DNA of 42,017 bases from a bacterium (GTDB lineage Bacteria; Bacillota; Clostridia; Lachnospirales; Lachnospiraceae). Under the pieces are notes generated by a model. The model saw only the letters and a list, made by a program, of their open reading frames with translations. It was not told where the DNA came from and ran no database searches. Of this stretch, positions 24,447 through 33,570 are shown one piece after another (position 1 is the stretch's first letter; the number at the start of each line of letters is the position of its first letter). The translations under genes and the position numbers were made by a program. The DNA is taken from contig JAQYOU010000034.1 in NCBI GenBank assembly GCA_028727105.1, positions 1 to 42,017 on the forward strand. The letters are read 5' to 3'.

Positions 24447-25313
24447 ATGGGTATTCAGAATTTTTTTGTCAATGAAAAAGCGATCCTGGAGATACTGGAT
24501 CTTCGGGAGATCGATGATGTGAGAAAACAGAATCCCCCGAATGCGGACGGTTCTCCAAGCACGGCACTGTCGCTGACCGATCTGAGCCAGCTGGATACAC
24601 TCACCAATATGGTAGGTGATTTTACGGCACAGTCGGATGTTTTGGAGCAGACGATTCGTGGAAGCGGACTAAATCGCTTGTCAGGGATCACACTGAAAGG
24701 ATCCAAAAAACAGTTTCAGGTCCAGTTCAATCCCAGCGACCTGCAGATCGAGGGACACGGCGGCGGCCGCATGGCAACCACTGCCTTTAATAATACAGAT
24801 GAGCATGGAAGATCCGGTCCGGCAGCCATTGACTTTAAGCCGGTTCCGATCCACATCAATCTGAATGTGAAGCTCTTGTTTGACAACATGAATGCAAATG
24901 AATGCTTCCTTAGTGCGAAGACGAACATCGCACCTTCCGAATTGGCAAAATCCGTGATCAAAACCGGGCTTTCCGCAGCCGGAAAGAACCGGAAGATGAC
25001 GGTTCAGCAGGAGGTGGAGGGACTGATCGCGGCACTGCGCTCGCCTTATACCAGATGTATCACATTTAACTGGGGGGACATGAGCTACACCGGTGTGTTA
25101 AACCGGGTATCTGCCCAGTATACGATGTTTAACAGCTCCGGTATTCCGGTGCGGGCAGTTGTGCAGCTCTCCCTTGTATGTGCAGATGAGACCGTTTCAC
25201 CTAACAGTCTTGGAAGATGGCAGGATGAATATGAGAAGGCATTCGGTGCCGGAAGCCAGAGTCTTGTCAGCTGGACGCAGCGGGCGGGCAGTCTGTTGAA
25301 TTTCAGTAAGTAA
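24447..25313 (+). CDS. CIS_tube-type hub adaptor 2
   Basis: The 288-residue protein is a paralogue of the preceding product. It has the canonical FQVQFNPSDLQIEGHGGGRM (about 89-108), NVKLLFDNMNANECFL, a LIAALRSPYTRCITFNWGDM segment and the YTMFNSSGIPVRAVVQLSL end. The first 70 residues (DLREIDDVRKQNPPNADG onward) differ. Two successive adaptors suggest a graded symmetry transition between tube and hub, as in other contractile particles where successive tube-initiation proteins exist. It begins 25 bases after hub adaptor 1 with GAGGATGATC as ribosome site. Confidence 0.75.
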   Translation: MGIQNFFVNEKAILEILDLREIDDVRKQNPPNADGSPSTALSLTDLSQLDTLTNMVGDFTAQSDVLEQTIRGSGLNRLSGITLKGSKKQFQVQFNPSDLQIEGHGGGRMATTAFNNTDEHGRSGPAAIDFKPVPIHINLNVKLLFDNMNANECFLSAKTNIAPSELAKSVIKTGLSAAGKNRKMTVQQEVEGLIAALRSPYTRCITFNWGDMSYTGVLNRVSAQYTMFNSSGIPVRAVVQLSLVCADETVSPNSLGRWQDEYEKAFGAGSQSLVSWTQRAGSLLNFSK

Positions 25314-25348
25314 TCAGCCGGTCAGATCCGGCAGTAAAGGATAATGAT

Positions 25349-27028
25349 ATGGCAGCAGAGGTAACCTTTGACAAATTAAAAAAAGAATACGATAATTTTA
25401 CGAATCCGGTGGTTCTTGTGGAGGTGGAGGGCAATCCACTGAATAAATCAAAGGCGAAGCTGTATGTCGGTAATGTGGAGATTGAGAACACCAGCGGATT
25501 TGAGGCATCCATCGCATCCTTTGTGATCTATGGATGCTATAACAGGCAGACCTGTGCATTTGAGTTTAAGTCCATCAAAAAGTTTGTGGCCATCGGTTCA
25601 CAGGTGTCCATCAGTGTTGGTTATGGTTCTGTGGTAAAGGAAGTGTTCTGCGGTTTTATCTCGCAGGTGAATTTCTTCTTTCAGGAGGATGAAAACCCAG
25701 GTGTGCGTGTGACCTGCATGGATGTGAAAGGCATCATGATGGCAAACTGCTATTCCAAACAGATGATGGCCATGAGTTATTCCGAGGCGGTCAGTGAGAT
25801 CTTTTCCTCGGAGCTGTATGTCGATATGAAGGACCGCGGCATCATAAAGAAGCTGAATATTACAGACACCCCGGATAAGCAGGATCTGGCGGGCGGAGTG
25901 CTCGGCGGTCTTGCGGATGCAGCCGGTGTCGGCGATCTTGCGGATGCGGCCATGGAGGCAGGTAGCGCAGCGATGGAAGCAGCAAATGCAGCTTCCTCTA
26001 TGGGCGGTGGAGCAGCGGCAGGCGCATTGGATTCTTTGACCGGCGGGGCTGTCAGCTCTGTGACGAATGCCGCTTCAACGGTAGGAAGTGCCGTAGATAC
26101 AGCGCAGGCTGCGGCGGACGCAGCGCAGGATGCGGCAAATCAGGCAAAAAATGCGGCGAATCAGCTGAGTCAGGCGGCGGGAAGCATTCCCGGTGTGGGA
26201 GGCGTTTCCGTTCCCGGTGTTCCGGGAACCGCGACGGATAAAACCGTGGAGATGGTGGCAGAGAGTGATTATGAGTTTGTCGTAAAGGCAGCCAAAAAAT
26301 ATAACTATGAGTTTTTTGTCAGCAGCGGAAATGTGTATTTCAGAAAAGCGAAGGATTATGCCGAGGTGCTCATGGAGATCTCGCCGGCTACCGGCATGAA
26401 AAACGTAGATGTGGAATACAATGTGACCGGTCTGGTGGGCAAAGTAGAGGTGCGCAGCACCGACGTGGGAAAGGCTTCCCAGATCGCGAATTCCGTGAAG
26501 CTGAAAAATAAGCTTTCCAAAGGAAAATATGCTTCCAAGCTGGTGCAGGATTCTTTAAAGGTTTACATTGATCCCACGGCGGACAGCAAAAAAGAGGCCG
26601 GCTACCGCGCGGAATACCTGGCAGAGGATGTGGCCTTCCGTTTCGGAACTCTGGAGGCAGAGCTGATCGGTATTCCGGACCTGGTTCCCGGACGCTATAT
26701 CAAGCTGGTGAATATGGGCGACCCGGTCAACAATCTGTTTTATATCATGAGTGTTAAGCACACGATGAATGCCGAGCAGGGCTTTTCCACAAGGATCACC
26801 GCAAAGGCGGCAGGTCTGGGTGGTTCCTATTCGGCAGGAAGCAGCGGTGGACTTTTGGGCGGCGCACTTGGCGGTGTGATGGATGCAGTGGATAACGTGA
26901 TGGATACTGTGGACAGCGCCATGGATATGGTAGATGATGCAATGGATGAATTAAGCGATATGACCGGAGGCTTGTCGGATGATATCATAAGCGCCGGCGC
27001 ATCCAGCCTGATGAACACCATTTTATAA
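25349..27028 (+). CDS. Baseplate hub protein (GPD/VgrG N-terminal type) with Ala/Gly-rich insertion
   Basis: The 559 residues contain the phage late control D-type hub. Residues 15-165 form the first domain (NPVVLVEVEGNPL, the CAFEFKS strand, GSQVSISVGYGS, CGFISQVNFFF, VTCMDVKGIMM), and 298-490 form the second (MVAESDYEFVVKAAKKYNYEF, then GVEVRS-like and AEYLAEDVAFRFGTLEAELIGIPDLVPG). Between them about 180-297 is an Ala/Gly-rich segment with no fold pattern. The C-terminal tail (489-559) repeats a VMDAVDNVMDTVDSAMDMVDD pattern. It forms the trimeric hub above the spike, which is coded 29 bases downstream as a separate gene, like phage gpD and gpV and unlike fused VgrG. Confidence 0.85.
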   Translation: MAAEVTFDKLKKEYDNFTNPVVLVEVEGNPLNKSKAKLYVGNVEIENTSGFEASIASFVIYGCYNRQTCAFEFKSIKKFVAIGSQVSISVGYGSVVKEVFCGFISQVNFFFQEDENPGVRVTCMDVKGIMMANCYSKQMMAMSYSEAVSEIFSSELYVDMKDRGIIKKLNITDTPDKQDLAGGVLGGLADAAGVGDLADAAMEAGSAAMEAANAASSMGGGAAAGALDSLTGGAVSSVTNAASTVGSAVDTAQAAADAAQDAANQAKNAANQLSQAAGSIPGVGGVSVPGVPGTATDKTVEMVAESDYEFVVKAAKKYNYEFFVSSGNVYFRKAKDYAEVLMEISPATGMKNVDVEYNVTGLVGKVEVRSTDVGKASQIANSVKLKNKLSKGKYASKLVQDSLKVYIDPTADSKKEAGYRAEYLAEDVAFRFGTLEAELIGIPDLVPGRYIKLVNMGDPVNNLFYIMSVKHTMNAEQGFSTRITAKAAGLGGSYSAGSSGGLLGGALGGVMDAVDNVMDTVDSAMDMVDDAMDELSDMTGGLSDDIISAGASSLMNTIL

Positions 27029-27057
27029 TCTGATGTTTTACCCGGAGGAATGACAGA

Positions 27058-27876
27058 ATGGGATTATTTGATATTATTGATGACATTGCGGAAAAGCAGG
27101 CAACGAAGACGGAAACCGGTGATAACCGGGTGTTCGGAGTCATGGTCGGCACAGTAGCACAGAACTATGATACCATGATGCCGGGCAGACTGTGTGTGTC
27201 GCTCCCGTCGCGGGACGAAGGAAACCAGCTGCGCTGGGCAAGACTGGCCATGCCATACGGCGGCAAAAGCTGGGGCATCTACTTCATGCCGGAGGTCGGA
27301 GACCAGGTGTTGGTGGCCTTTGAGCAGGGCAATATCGAACGCCCCTATGTAGTAGGTTGTATTTCAAAAACAACTGACCTGTTTTTAAATAAGACCGCAA
27401 ATATGCTCAATTCCAATAAGCGTATTGTGACACACAATGGAAATGCCATTGATTTTGAGGATAATGCAGGCGAAGGTGCATCCGATAAGATCACGATCCG
27501 GACAGCCGGAAAAGAACTGAGCACCGAGCACAGCATCACGCTGGACAATGCAAAGCATACGATCACCATCACGGATCAGGCAGAAGCAAATCAGATCGTG
27601 ATGAATACGTTGAGCGGGCAGATGGAGATCACCGCAGCCACAAAGCTGACGATCAAGGTGGGCGAGACGATCACGCTTACCATGAACGGAGCCAGCGGTG
27701 TTACGGAGCTGAAGACGAAGGACTTCCGAGTGGATGCCACAAACGGTATCACGGAGTCCGCGGTGAAGAGCATTAACCTGTCAGGCGGGACGGCAAAGCT
27801 GGAGGGAACCTCAAAGGCTACGGTTTCCAGCAACGGCCCGGTGACTGTCGAGGGAAAACCCATAAAGATCGGATAA
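27058..27876 (+). CDS. Central spike protein (gpV/VgrG-type OB fold plus beta helix)
   Basis: The 272-residue protein has the spike OB-fold (about 23-105: FGVMVGTVAQNYDTMMPGRL, then WARLAMPYGGKSWGIYFMPE, then VGDQVLVAFEQGNIERPYVVG) followed by a repetitive beta region (120-272) with short IT/VT strands (ITLDNAKHTITITD, MEITAATKLTIKV, ETITLTMN) that would build the trimeric needle. It partners with the hub protein and the PAAR-like tip. The proper CCCGGAGGAATGACAGA leader lies before the ATG. No effector is fused. Confidence 0.93.
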   Translation: MGLFDIIDDIAEKQATKTETGDNRVFGVMVGTVAQNYDTMMPGRLCVSLPSRDEGNQLRWARLAMPYGGKSWGIYFMPEVGDQVLVAFEQGNIERPYVVGCISKTTDLFLNKTANMLNSNKRIVTHNGNAIDFEDNAGEGASDKITIRTAGKELSTEHSITLDNAKHTITITDQAEANQIVMNTLSGQMEITAATKLTIKVGETITLTMNGASGVTELKTKDFRVDATNGITESAVKSINLSGGTAKLEGTSKATVSSNGPVTVEGKPIKIG

Positions 27877-27894
27877 TGGAAAGGAGTATCGCAT

Positions 27895-28359
27895 ATGCCG
27901 GATAAAAAGTTTTTGGGAAGCGGAATGAAATTCCCGCCGCAGATCAATGAGGCTACGGGAAGATTTATGACCTCATCGGCGGAACAAAGTGTGAAGGAAT
28001 CCATTTATCTGATCCTGATGACACAGAGGTCTGAGCGGTTTGCAAGGCCGGCCTACGGAAGCACGCTTATGTCCTATACGTTTATGGATACGAACATCAC
28101 GGCGCTCAGTATGATGAAGCGGGATCTGGCAGAGCAGATCTTAACCCAGGAGCCCCGGGTGAGCGATGTGGAGATCACGACAGACACGACAACAAAGGAT
28201 GGTTGTCTGATCATCAATATCGATTACCTTGTGAGTGACACAAATCAGAGAGGAAATCTGGTATTTCCCTTTTATTTAAATGCAGATACAGAGGAAGCGG
28301 CTTATGAGTCCGAGCAATATGAATCAGAACAGTATGACGAGGCAGCCCCTGAAGAGTGA
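27895..28359 (+). CDS. gp25-like baseplate wedge protein
   Basis: The 154-residue protein has the gp25/lysozyme-like baseplate pattern: VKESIYLILMTQRSERF (39-55), ARPAYGSTLMSYTF (57-70), and RVSDVEITTDT, followed by NIDYLVSDTNQRGNLVFPFYLN. The family nucleates the sheath on the baseplate. The end (about 133-154) is an acidic ES-EQY repeat tail, uncommon for the family. GGAAAGGAG precedes the ATG. The next gene starts 10 bases after its stop. Confidence 0.93.
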   Translation: MPDKKFLGSGMKFPPQINEATGRFMTSSAEQSVKESIYLILMTQRSERFARPAYGSTLMSYTFMDTNITALSMMKRDLAEQILTQEPRVSDVEITTDTTTKDGCLIINIDYLVSDTNQRGNLVFPFYLNADTEEAAYESEQYESEQYDEAAPEE

Positions 28360-28369
28360 GAGGAAGAGC

Positions 28370-31300
28370 ATGAATAAAGTGTTAAAGACCGATCAGATCG
28401 ATACAAGAACAAAAGATGATATTGAAGAGCGCATCAAGGAACTGGCGAAGTCCTATACGCCGGAGTGGCACTATTCGGAGGATGATCCGGACATTGGTGT
28501 GACGATCGCAAAGATCTTTGCGGGACAGATGAGCGATAACATTAACATGTATAATGAGGTGATCGAAAAGTATCATACCGAGTTTGTAAACATGCTTGAT
28601 ATTTCACTGCTGCCTGCAAAGCCTGCAAGCGCACTGGTGCTCTTTGATCTCGTAAACGACACGGTACCGGGAGTTGAGATCCCGCGGGGAACACAGCTGA
28701 CCGCTCAGCCGGAGGATGCGGATGAACCCGTGATCTTCGAGACATCAAACAGCATTTATGTGTCCAATGCGGTGTTTGAGACGGCATTTATGACCAGGGG
28801 AAAAGAAGGCTACGTGATGCCGTTGCTTGGCAGATACGATGTCCCGGAACTGATCCCTGCAAAAATGGAAGTGGAAGAAAGTGTCGGAAGCACCATCGAC
28901 TATCAGGAGCAGGCTCCGACTGTCATGAAGATCCAACCCTTCCGGTTATTTGGAAAGGCAGCAAATATATCAAAAAATGCACTGTTGTTTTATCACGAGA
29001 GCGCATTCGATACGGTAGATAACCCTCTTTATGTGCGTATCGTCGGAGATGAGAAGCTGTTGGATAAGATCCGTACAGGGGCGTACCGTTTTAGCTATTA
29101 CGGAGATGGCGACCTGCAGGCCTATGATGAAGTGACTATGCTTCCGGACAAACAGACCTTCCGTCTGGTCAGAAACGCGTCCTCGCCTGCTACGGAACGA
29201 CTGGATATGGATGGACGTTCCTATCAGCTGATCGTGCTGGAGGCATTAGAGCCGGTGTTTGAGAACTATGCGATCGAACGCATCGCATTTTCATCCGAAG
29301 GACGAGAGCAGGCTGCGCAGTCTGTTAACAACGGGTCTACGGATCTTGATGTGGATCATTTCGATCTGTTTACCGATACGCTCTCTATTTATCAGGAGTG
29401 CTATATCGGTCATGACAATTATTTTGCAAAATCCGGTGCAGTGGTCACCATGTCTTTTGACGTCACATATCCGGAGCATCTGGTGGAGCTTACAAAGCAG
29501 CAGGAGGAAGAAGATTTAAAGATCATCAAGAGAAAACCGAGGGTGATCCTTACAGATATGCCTGCAGATACTTATGCGGATGAGATCTCGATTGAATATT
29601 TTAACGGCATTGGCTGGAAAAAGCTGGAATGTCGTCAGGAATACAAACAGCTGTTTGCCCATGACAAAAAAGGCAGATACGAATTGAATTTTATCTGTCC
29701 CTCCGACTGGGTAGGTACTGCAAGCGGCGCCTATGAGGGCAGGACACTGCGTATCCAGCTGTTGAAAGCGGACAATTGTTATATGCGCCCGTGTATTCAT
29801 CATTATCCACACATCAGTAACCTGAAGATCTCCTACTGCTATAAGGAGCATTATGTGGAGCCTCAGAAGCTGATCGCTGTCAACACGACGCGAAAGATCG
29901 ACTGTACGAAGCTTGTGAAGGCACATCGGGCATTTGTGGCATTCGGTGTTGGCCTGTACAGTGATGACGCCGTGTATTTAGGCTTCCGCAACCGGATGGA
30001 TGCGGGACCTGTCAGCCTGTTTTTTGATGTTGCCGAGGGCAATTATTACGATGGACTTCGCTGCAAATTTGAATATAGTACCCGCGGTGGTTTTCGCCAG
30101 ATGAAGGTGATCGATCACACCGCAAACTTTACCCGGACCGGAACCGTGGTCTTTATGCCCCAGTCAGATATGGCACCGCTTGTGATCGAGAACAAGCATA
30201 TGTACTGGATCCGCATTACCAGAAGCCGTACAAAACGTGATGACGAGCCGGAAGATATGCTTCCAAAGATCAATGATATCCGACTGAATGCCGTACAGGT
30301 AGAAAATATTGAGACAAAGAAGGAACAGGATTTTTACCTGGATGAAGTGCTTCCGAATATGTATTTTACGCTTGGATCAGATCATATCCTTGATATCGAT
30401 CTGTGGGTCAATGAGCGGGATCGCCATTCCGTCAAAGAGATGAAAGAAATGATCCGTCTGATGCCGGATCGTGTGCGCGCCGAGTATGATGTGCGCGGAG
30501 AGATCACCGCCTTCTACGTGAAATGGGAGGAACTGGAGCGGCTGGATGACGCAGAGGAAAAAAGAGGCTACGCGTTAGACCGCATGAACAATCGGCTCAT
30601 CTTTGGAGACGGCATCCATACAGAGGTGCCCAGAGTGACGGACGATGTAGCTTTTAAAGTACGTGTGCGCTGCTGTGACGGACAACTGGGAAATGTGGGA
30701 AAAGGCGAGATCAATGACGTTCATACACAGTTTATGTTTTTGAATTCGGTATCGAACCCGTTTAAAGCCTATGGCGGCAGCAATATGGAGACGATTGACA
30801 GTGCACTGGAGCGAGGCGCAAATATCCTGCGTTCACGCAGGCGTCTCGTGTCAGTCAGCGACTATGAAAGGGAGATCCTCGCATACTCCGATACGATCGC
30901 ACAGGTGCGCTGCATTACCGGAAAGCGTATCGACGGTGTCATAGACAGAGATGCGGTCACATTTGTAGTGCTCTTAAAGGATTACCGCGCAGGAAGCTAT
31001 TCCTTCCATAACCTTGCGGATGCTTTAAAAAATCATCTCATGGAGTCCTGTGAGCTGACCATCTCTCCGGACAACATCCATATCGTCGAGCCGATCTTTG
31101 TGGATGTATGTGTGGATGTATGGGCACAGAGCATGCTGATGGAGGACAGCTTCGAGATCCAGAGCGAGCTGCAGGAATGTCTGGCCCGTTATCTGGATCC
31201 GGTTGAAAGCGAGAACGGAGCCGGCTGGAAGATCGGTGTCATGCCAAAGAAAAACCAGCTGCTCATGAAATTAAATGTATTAAAGCGTAAGGCGATCGTG

Positions 31301-31438
31301 CGAAAGCTTTTGATGATCGCGCGCTATACCGATGAGCATGGGATCCATGAAACGGAGCTGGCTGAAGTGCAGGAGAACCCGTTTATGGTGTGCAGAAGCG
31401 GTGTCCATCATGTCCATCTGACGGTGGATGAGCAGTAA
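28370..31438 (+). CDS. Large baseplate J-like wedge protein (Pvc11-type)
   Basis: I choose the ATG at 28370 (1022 residues) behind GAGAGGAAG. Upstream in-frame ATGs lie inside the gp25 gene. The N-terminus has the family signature: SYTPEWHYSEDDPDIGVTIA (about 25-44), KIFAGQMSDNINMYNEV, and a domain with LFDLVNDTVPGVEIPRGTQ. The later half contains FGDGIHTEVP and the J-type VRVRCCDGQLGNVGKG segment, then the helical SRRRLVSVSDYEREILAYS and C-terminal alpha-beta domains. Such proteins form the heterodimeric baseplate wedges that lock the sheath-bound baseplate to the hub. The length is close to eCIS Pvc11-like proteins as I recall them. Confidence 0.92.
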   Translation: MNKVLKTDQIDTRTKDDIEERIKELAKSYTPEWHYSEDDPDIGVTIAKIFAGQMSDNINMYNEVIEKYHTEFVNMLDISLLPAKPASALVLFDLVNDTVPGVEIPRGTQLTAQPEDADEPVIFETSNSIYVSNAVFETAFMTRGKEGYVMPLLGRYDVPELIPAKMEVEESVGSTIDYQEQAPTVMKIQPFRLFGKAANISKNALLFYHESAFDTVDNPLYVRIVGDEKLLDKIRTGAYRFSYYGDGDLQAYDEVTMLPDKQTFRLVRNASSPATERLDMDGRSYQLIVLEALEPVFENYAIERIAFSSEGREQAAQSVNNGSTDLDVDHFDLFTDTLSIYQECYIGHDNYFAKSGAVVTMSFDVTYPEHLVELTKQQEEEDLKIIKRKPRVILTDMPADTYADEISIEYFNGIGWKKLECRQEYKQLFAHDKKGRYELNFICPSDWVGTASGAYEGRTLRIQLLKADNCYMRPCIHHYPHISNLKISYCYKEHYVEPQKLIAVNTTRKIDCTKLVKAHRAFVAFGVGLYSDDAVYLGFRNRMDAGPVSLFFDVAEGNYYDGLRCKFEYSTRGGFRQMKVIDHTANFTRTGTVVFMPQSDMAPLVIENKHMYWIRITRSRTKRDDEPEDMLPKINDIRLNAVQVENIETKKEQDFYLDEVLPNMYFTLGSDHILDIDLWVNERDRHSVKEMKEMIRLMPDRVRAEYDVRGEITAFYVKWEELERLDDAEEKRGYALDRMNNRLIFGDGIHTEVPRVTDDVAFKVRVRCCDGQLGNVGKGEINDVHTQFMFLNSVSNPFKAYGGSNMETIDSALERGANILRSRRRLVSVSDYEREILAYSDTIAQVRCITGKRIDGVIDRDAVTFVVLLKDYRAGSYSFHNLADALKNHLMESCELTISPDNIHIVEPIFVDVCVDVWAQSMLMEDSFEIQSELQECLARYLDPVESENGAGWKIGVMPKKNQLLMKLNVLKRKAIVRKLLMIARYTDEHGIHETELAEVQENPFMVCRSGVHHVHLTVDEQ

Positions 31439-31455
31439 ATGAGGGGGAATGGCAA

Positions 31456-33552
31456 ATGTTAAATAGTAAAAATCTAAATAAAAAGACATTTGATGAACGC
31501 TTTAGCGAAGCGCTGACTCAGATCCCTCTGTATACCGATGAGTGGACAAATTTCAATGCTTCCGATCCCGGCATCACGATCTTAGAGAGCCTGACTGCAT
31601 TCGAAACTTTACAGGCGGATGCCATCGATCAGGTAACCATGCCGGTGCTGCAGAACCTGTTGAGACTAGTCGGTTTCTCTGCAAGAAAAGGCAAATGTGC
31701 AAGACTGCTCCTTGCGGCAGAAAATGTGAAGGAGCCGGTCTATCTGCCGGCGAATCAGCAGTTTCATATCGGGGATCTCTGCTTTGAGACAAACCGCGTA
31801 ACGCTGCTCAATAATAGTCATCTGACCGGTGTGTATGGAAAACGGGGCGGAGAGTTCTATGACTACAGCTTTTTGTGTGAAAAGGAATTAAAGGTTCCGG
31901 GCTTTGTGTTTGGTGAACATCCGGCGGTGGGAGACTGCGTATATTTTACGGCAAACAGACTCCCGGAGCCAGGGGAAGAACTCATCATGTATGTGAGCGT
32001 GGCAGACCGTTATAATCGTAATGATTTCCCGGAGAAGGGTCGCAATACTTTTGCAGAGATCAAATGGGAGTGTTATACAGAGAACGGTTTTCAGGAGGTC
32101 AGTGTCCGGGATGGATCCAATTGCTTTTTAATGAGTGGAGAGATCCGCATCCGGATGCCCCAGGAGATGACAGTCCCCCATCCGGATCTGCCGGATAAAA
32201 GCTGTATGATCCGTGCCACCTTAAAGCGTTCCGATTATGATGTGCGGCCAAAGCTGGTGAAGGTACAGGGCTTTTTGTTTGAGGTATGGCAGAAGAAGAC
32301 CCTGAGCTCCTGTACGACCTTTCATAAACCTGGCAGCGTACGACTGTTCAGTGATCTTGCAGAAGAGGGCTATGTTCACGTATACGCAAGAGAGGCCAAA
32401 GGCAGTTCATACAAACGTTATGAGTATGCGCCTGATCCGGATATGCAGGGAAGGTATTATGATCTGCAGAAGGAAGGCTACGGTATGCATATCTATGGCT
32501 TTGATAAAAAGCGGCATGGGTTTGCACCGGAAAAGGTAAAAAATTCGATCCGCATCGTTGCCTATACGGAAGAAATGATGCGAAAGTATTCCATTGGAAC
32601 CGTACTTGGATTTGATGATCAGAAAATAAAGCTTCCCTTTGGAAGGGTGGTTGCAGATTCTTTCTCCATTATTGCAAGACGTCTGGATGAAAATGGAGAA
32701 CCCATTTATGACTTTGTTCGTCCGGAGCGAGCGGAGGAAGGCAATCTGTACTATCATCTGTATGAGTACGAAGGGACGATATGCATCGAGGATGCAGGCT
32801 CATTTATCGGTGCAGAGCTTTTTATTGGAGCTTGTGCCACAACCGACGGTCCCGATGGAAATATCCGAAGCGGAAGTACACTGACTACCGGTCATGTGCC
32901 GTCAGTGATCCGTTTCACAAATCCCGGTGCAGGTACCGGCGGCTGCTTCAGAGAGCGCATTCCAGATGTAAGAAAGCGGTTTTTAAAGGATCTGAATACG
33001 CCCTATACGGCAGTGACAGCATCCGATTACGAGATGATCGTGAAACAGACGCCGCAGCTTTGCATTCACAAGGTGAAGGCTAATATGGATGAAGCGCGAA
33101 ACCGTGTGCGGATCGCGGTCAAGCCAGGGACGGACGAGGAATTTCCAAAGCTTTCTGACATTTACCGTAAGGTGATCGAGCAGGAGCTGGAAGACCGCAG
33201 ACTGCTTACCACCCGCATCGAGATCATCCCACCGGTCTATGAACCGGTCAATGTCCGGGGAACGGTCTATGTGAAACCAACCTTCGAAAACTGCAGGCAG
33301 CAGATCGAAGAGGCGATCGCAAAACAGATTGACTATATCCATTCAGATAAAAATTTTGGAGATGTATTACGTTTTAATGAAGTTTTTCATGCCATTGAGG
33401 AATTGGACTGCGTGGAGTTTGTCTATGATCTGTCCATTCAGCCGCAGCATAGCAATCAGGCAAAACTAAAGGACGCAGATATCTATCCGGCAGAAAACTG
33501 TCTGCTCTGCGTGGGCACCCTGTCCATGGAGATCGATGTCTACGTGAAGTAA
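31456..33552 (+). CDS. Second baseplate J-like wedge protein (Pvc12-type)
   Basis: The 698-residue protein starts with the paired wedge signature: IPLYTDEWTNFNASDPGITI (about 23-42) and LESLTAFETLQADAID. It keeps the J-like segments: PSVIRFTNPGAGTGG at about 482-496, then a helical RKRFLKDLNTPYTAVTASDYE and IVKQTPQLCIHKVKA, and the C-terminal RGTVYVKPTFENC domain. It would dimerise with the larger wedge protein. AGGGGGAATGGCAA precedes the ATG. It follows the larger wedge by 17 bases. Confidence 0.88.
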   Translation: MLNSKNLNKKTFDERFSEALTQIPLYTDEWTNFNASDPGITILESLTAFETLQADAIDQVTMPVLQNLLRLVGFSARKGKCARLLLAAENVKEPVYLPANQQFHIGDLCFETNRVTLLNNSHLTGVYGKRGGEFYDYSFLCEKELKVPGFVFGEHPAVGDCVYFTANRLPEPGEELIMYVSVADRYNRNDFPEKGRNTFAEIKWECYTENGFQEVSVRDGSNCFLMSGEIRIRMPQEMTVPHPDLPDKSCMIRATLKRSDYDVRPKLVKVQGFLFEVWQKKTLSSCTTFHKPGSVRLFSDLAEEGYVHVYAREAKGSSYKRYEYAPDPDMQGRYYDLQKEGYGMHIYGFDKKRHGFAPEKVKNSIRIVAYTEEMMRKYSIGTVLGFDDQKIKLPFGRVVADSFSIIARRLDENGEPIYDFVRPERAEEGNLYYHLYEYEGTICIEDAGSFIGAELFIGACATTDGPDGNIRSGSTLTTGHVPSVIRFTNPGAGTGGCFRERIPDVRKRFLKDLNTPYTAVTASDYEMIVKQTPQLCIHKVKANMDEARNRVRIAVKPGTDEEFPKLSDIYRKVIEQELEDRRLLTTRIEIIPPVYEPVNVRGTVYVKPTFENCRQQIEEAIAKQIDYIHSDKNFGDVLRFNEVFHAIEELDCVEFVYDLSIQPQHSNQAKLKDADIYPAENCLLCVGTLSMEIDVYVK

Positions 33553-33570
33553 CCGAAAGGGAGGAATCCA

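Noticed and set aside
28280-28369. In-frame extension of the large wedge protein into gp25
   Set aside because: ATG 28370 has GAGAGGAAG before it, and the family signature starts shortly after that.
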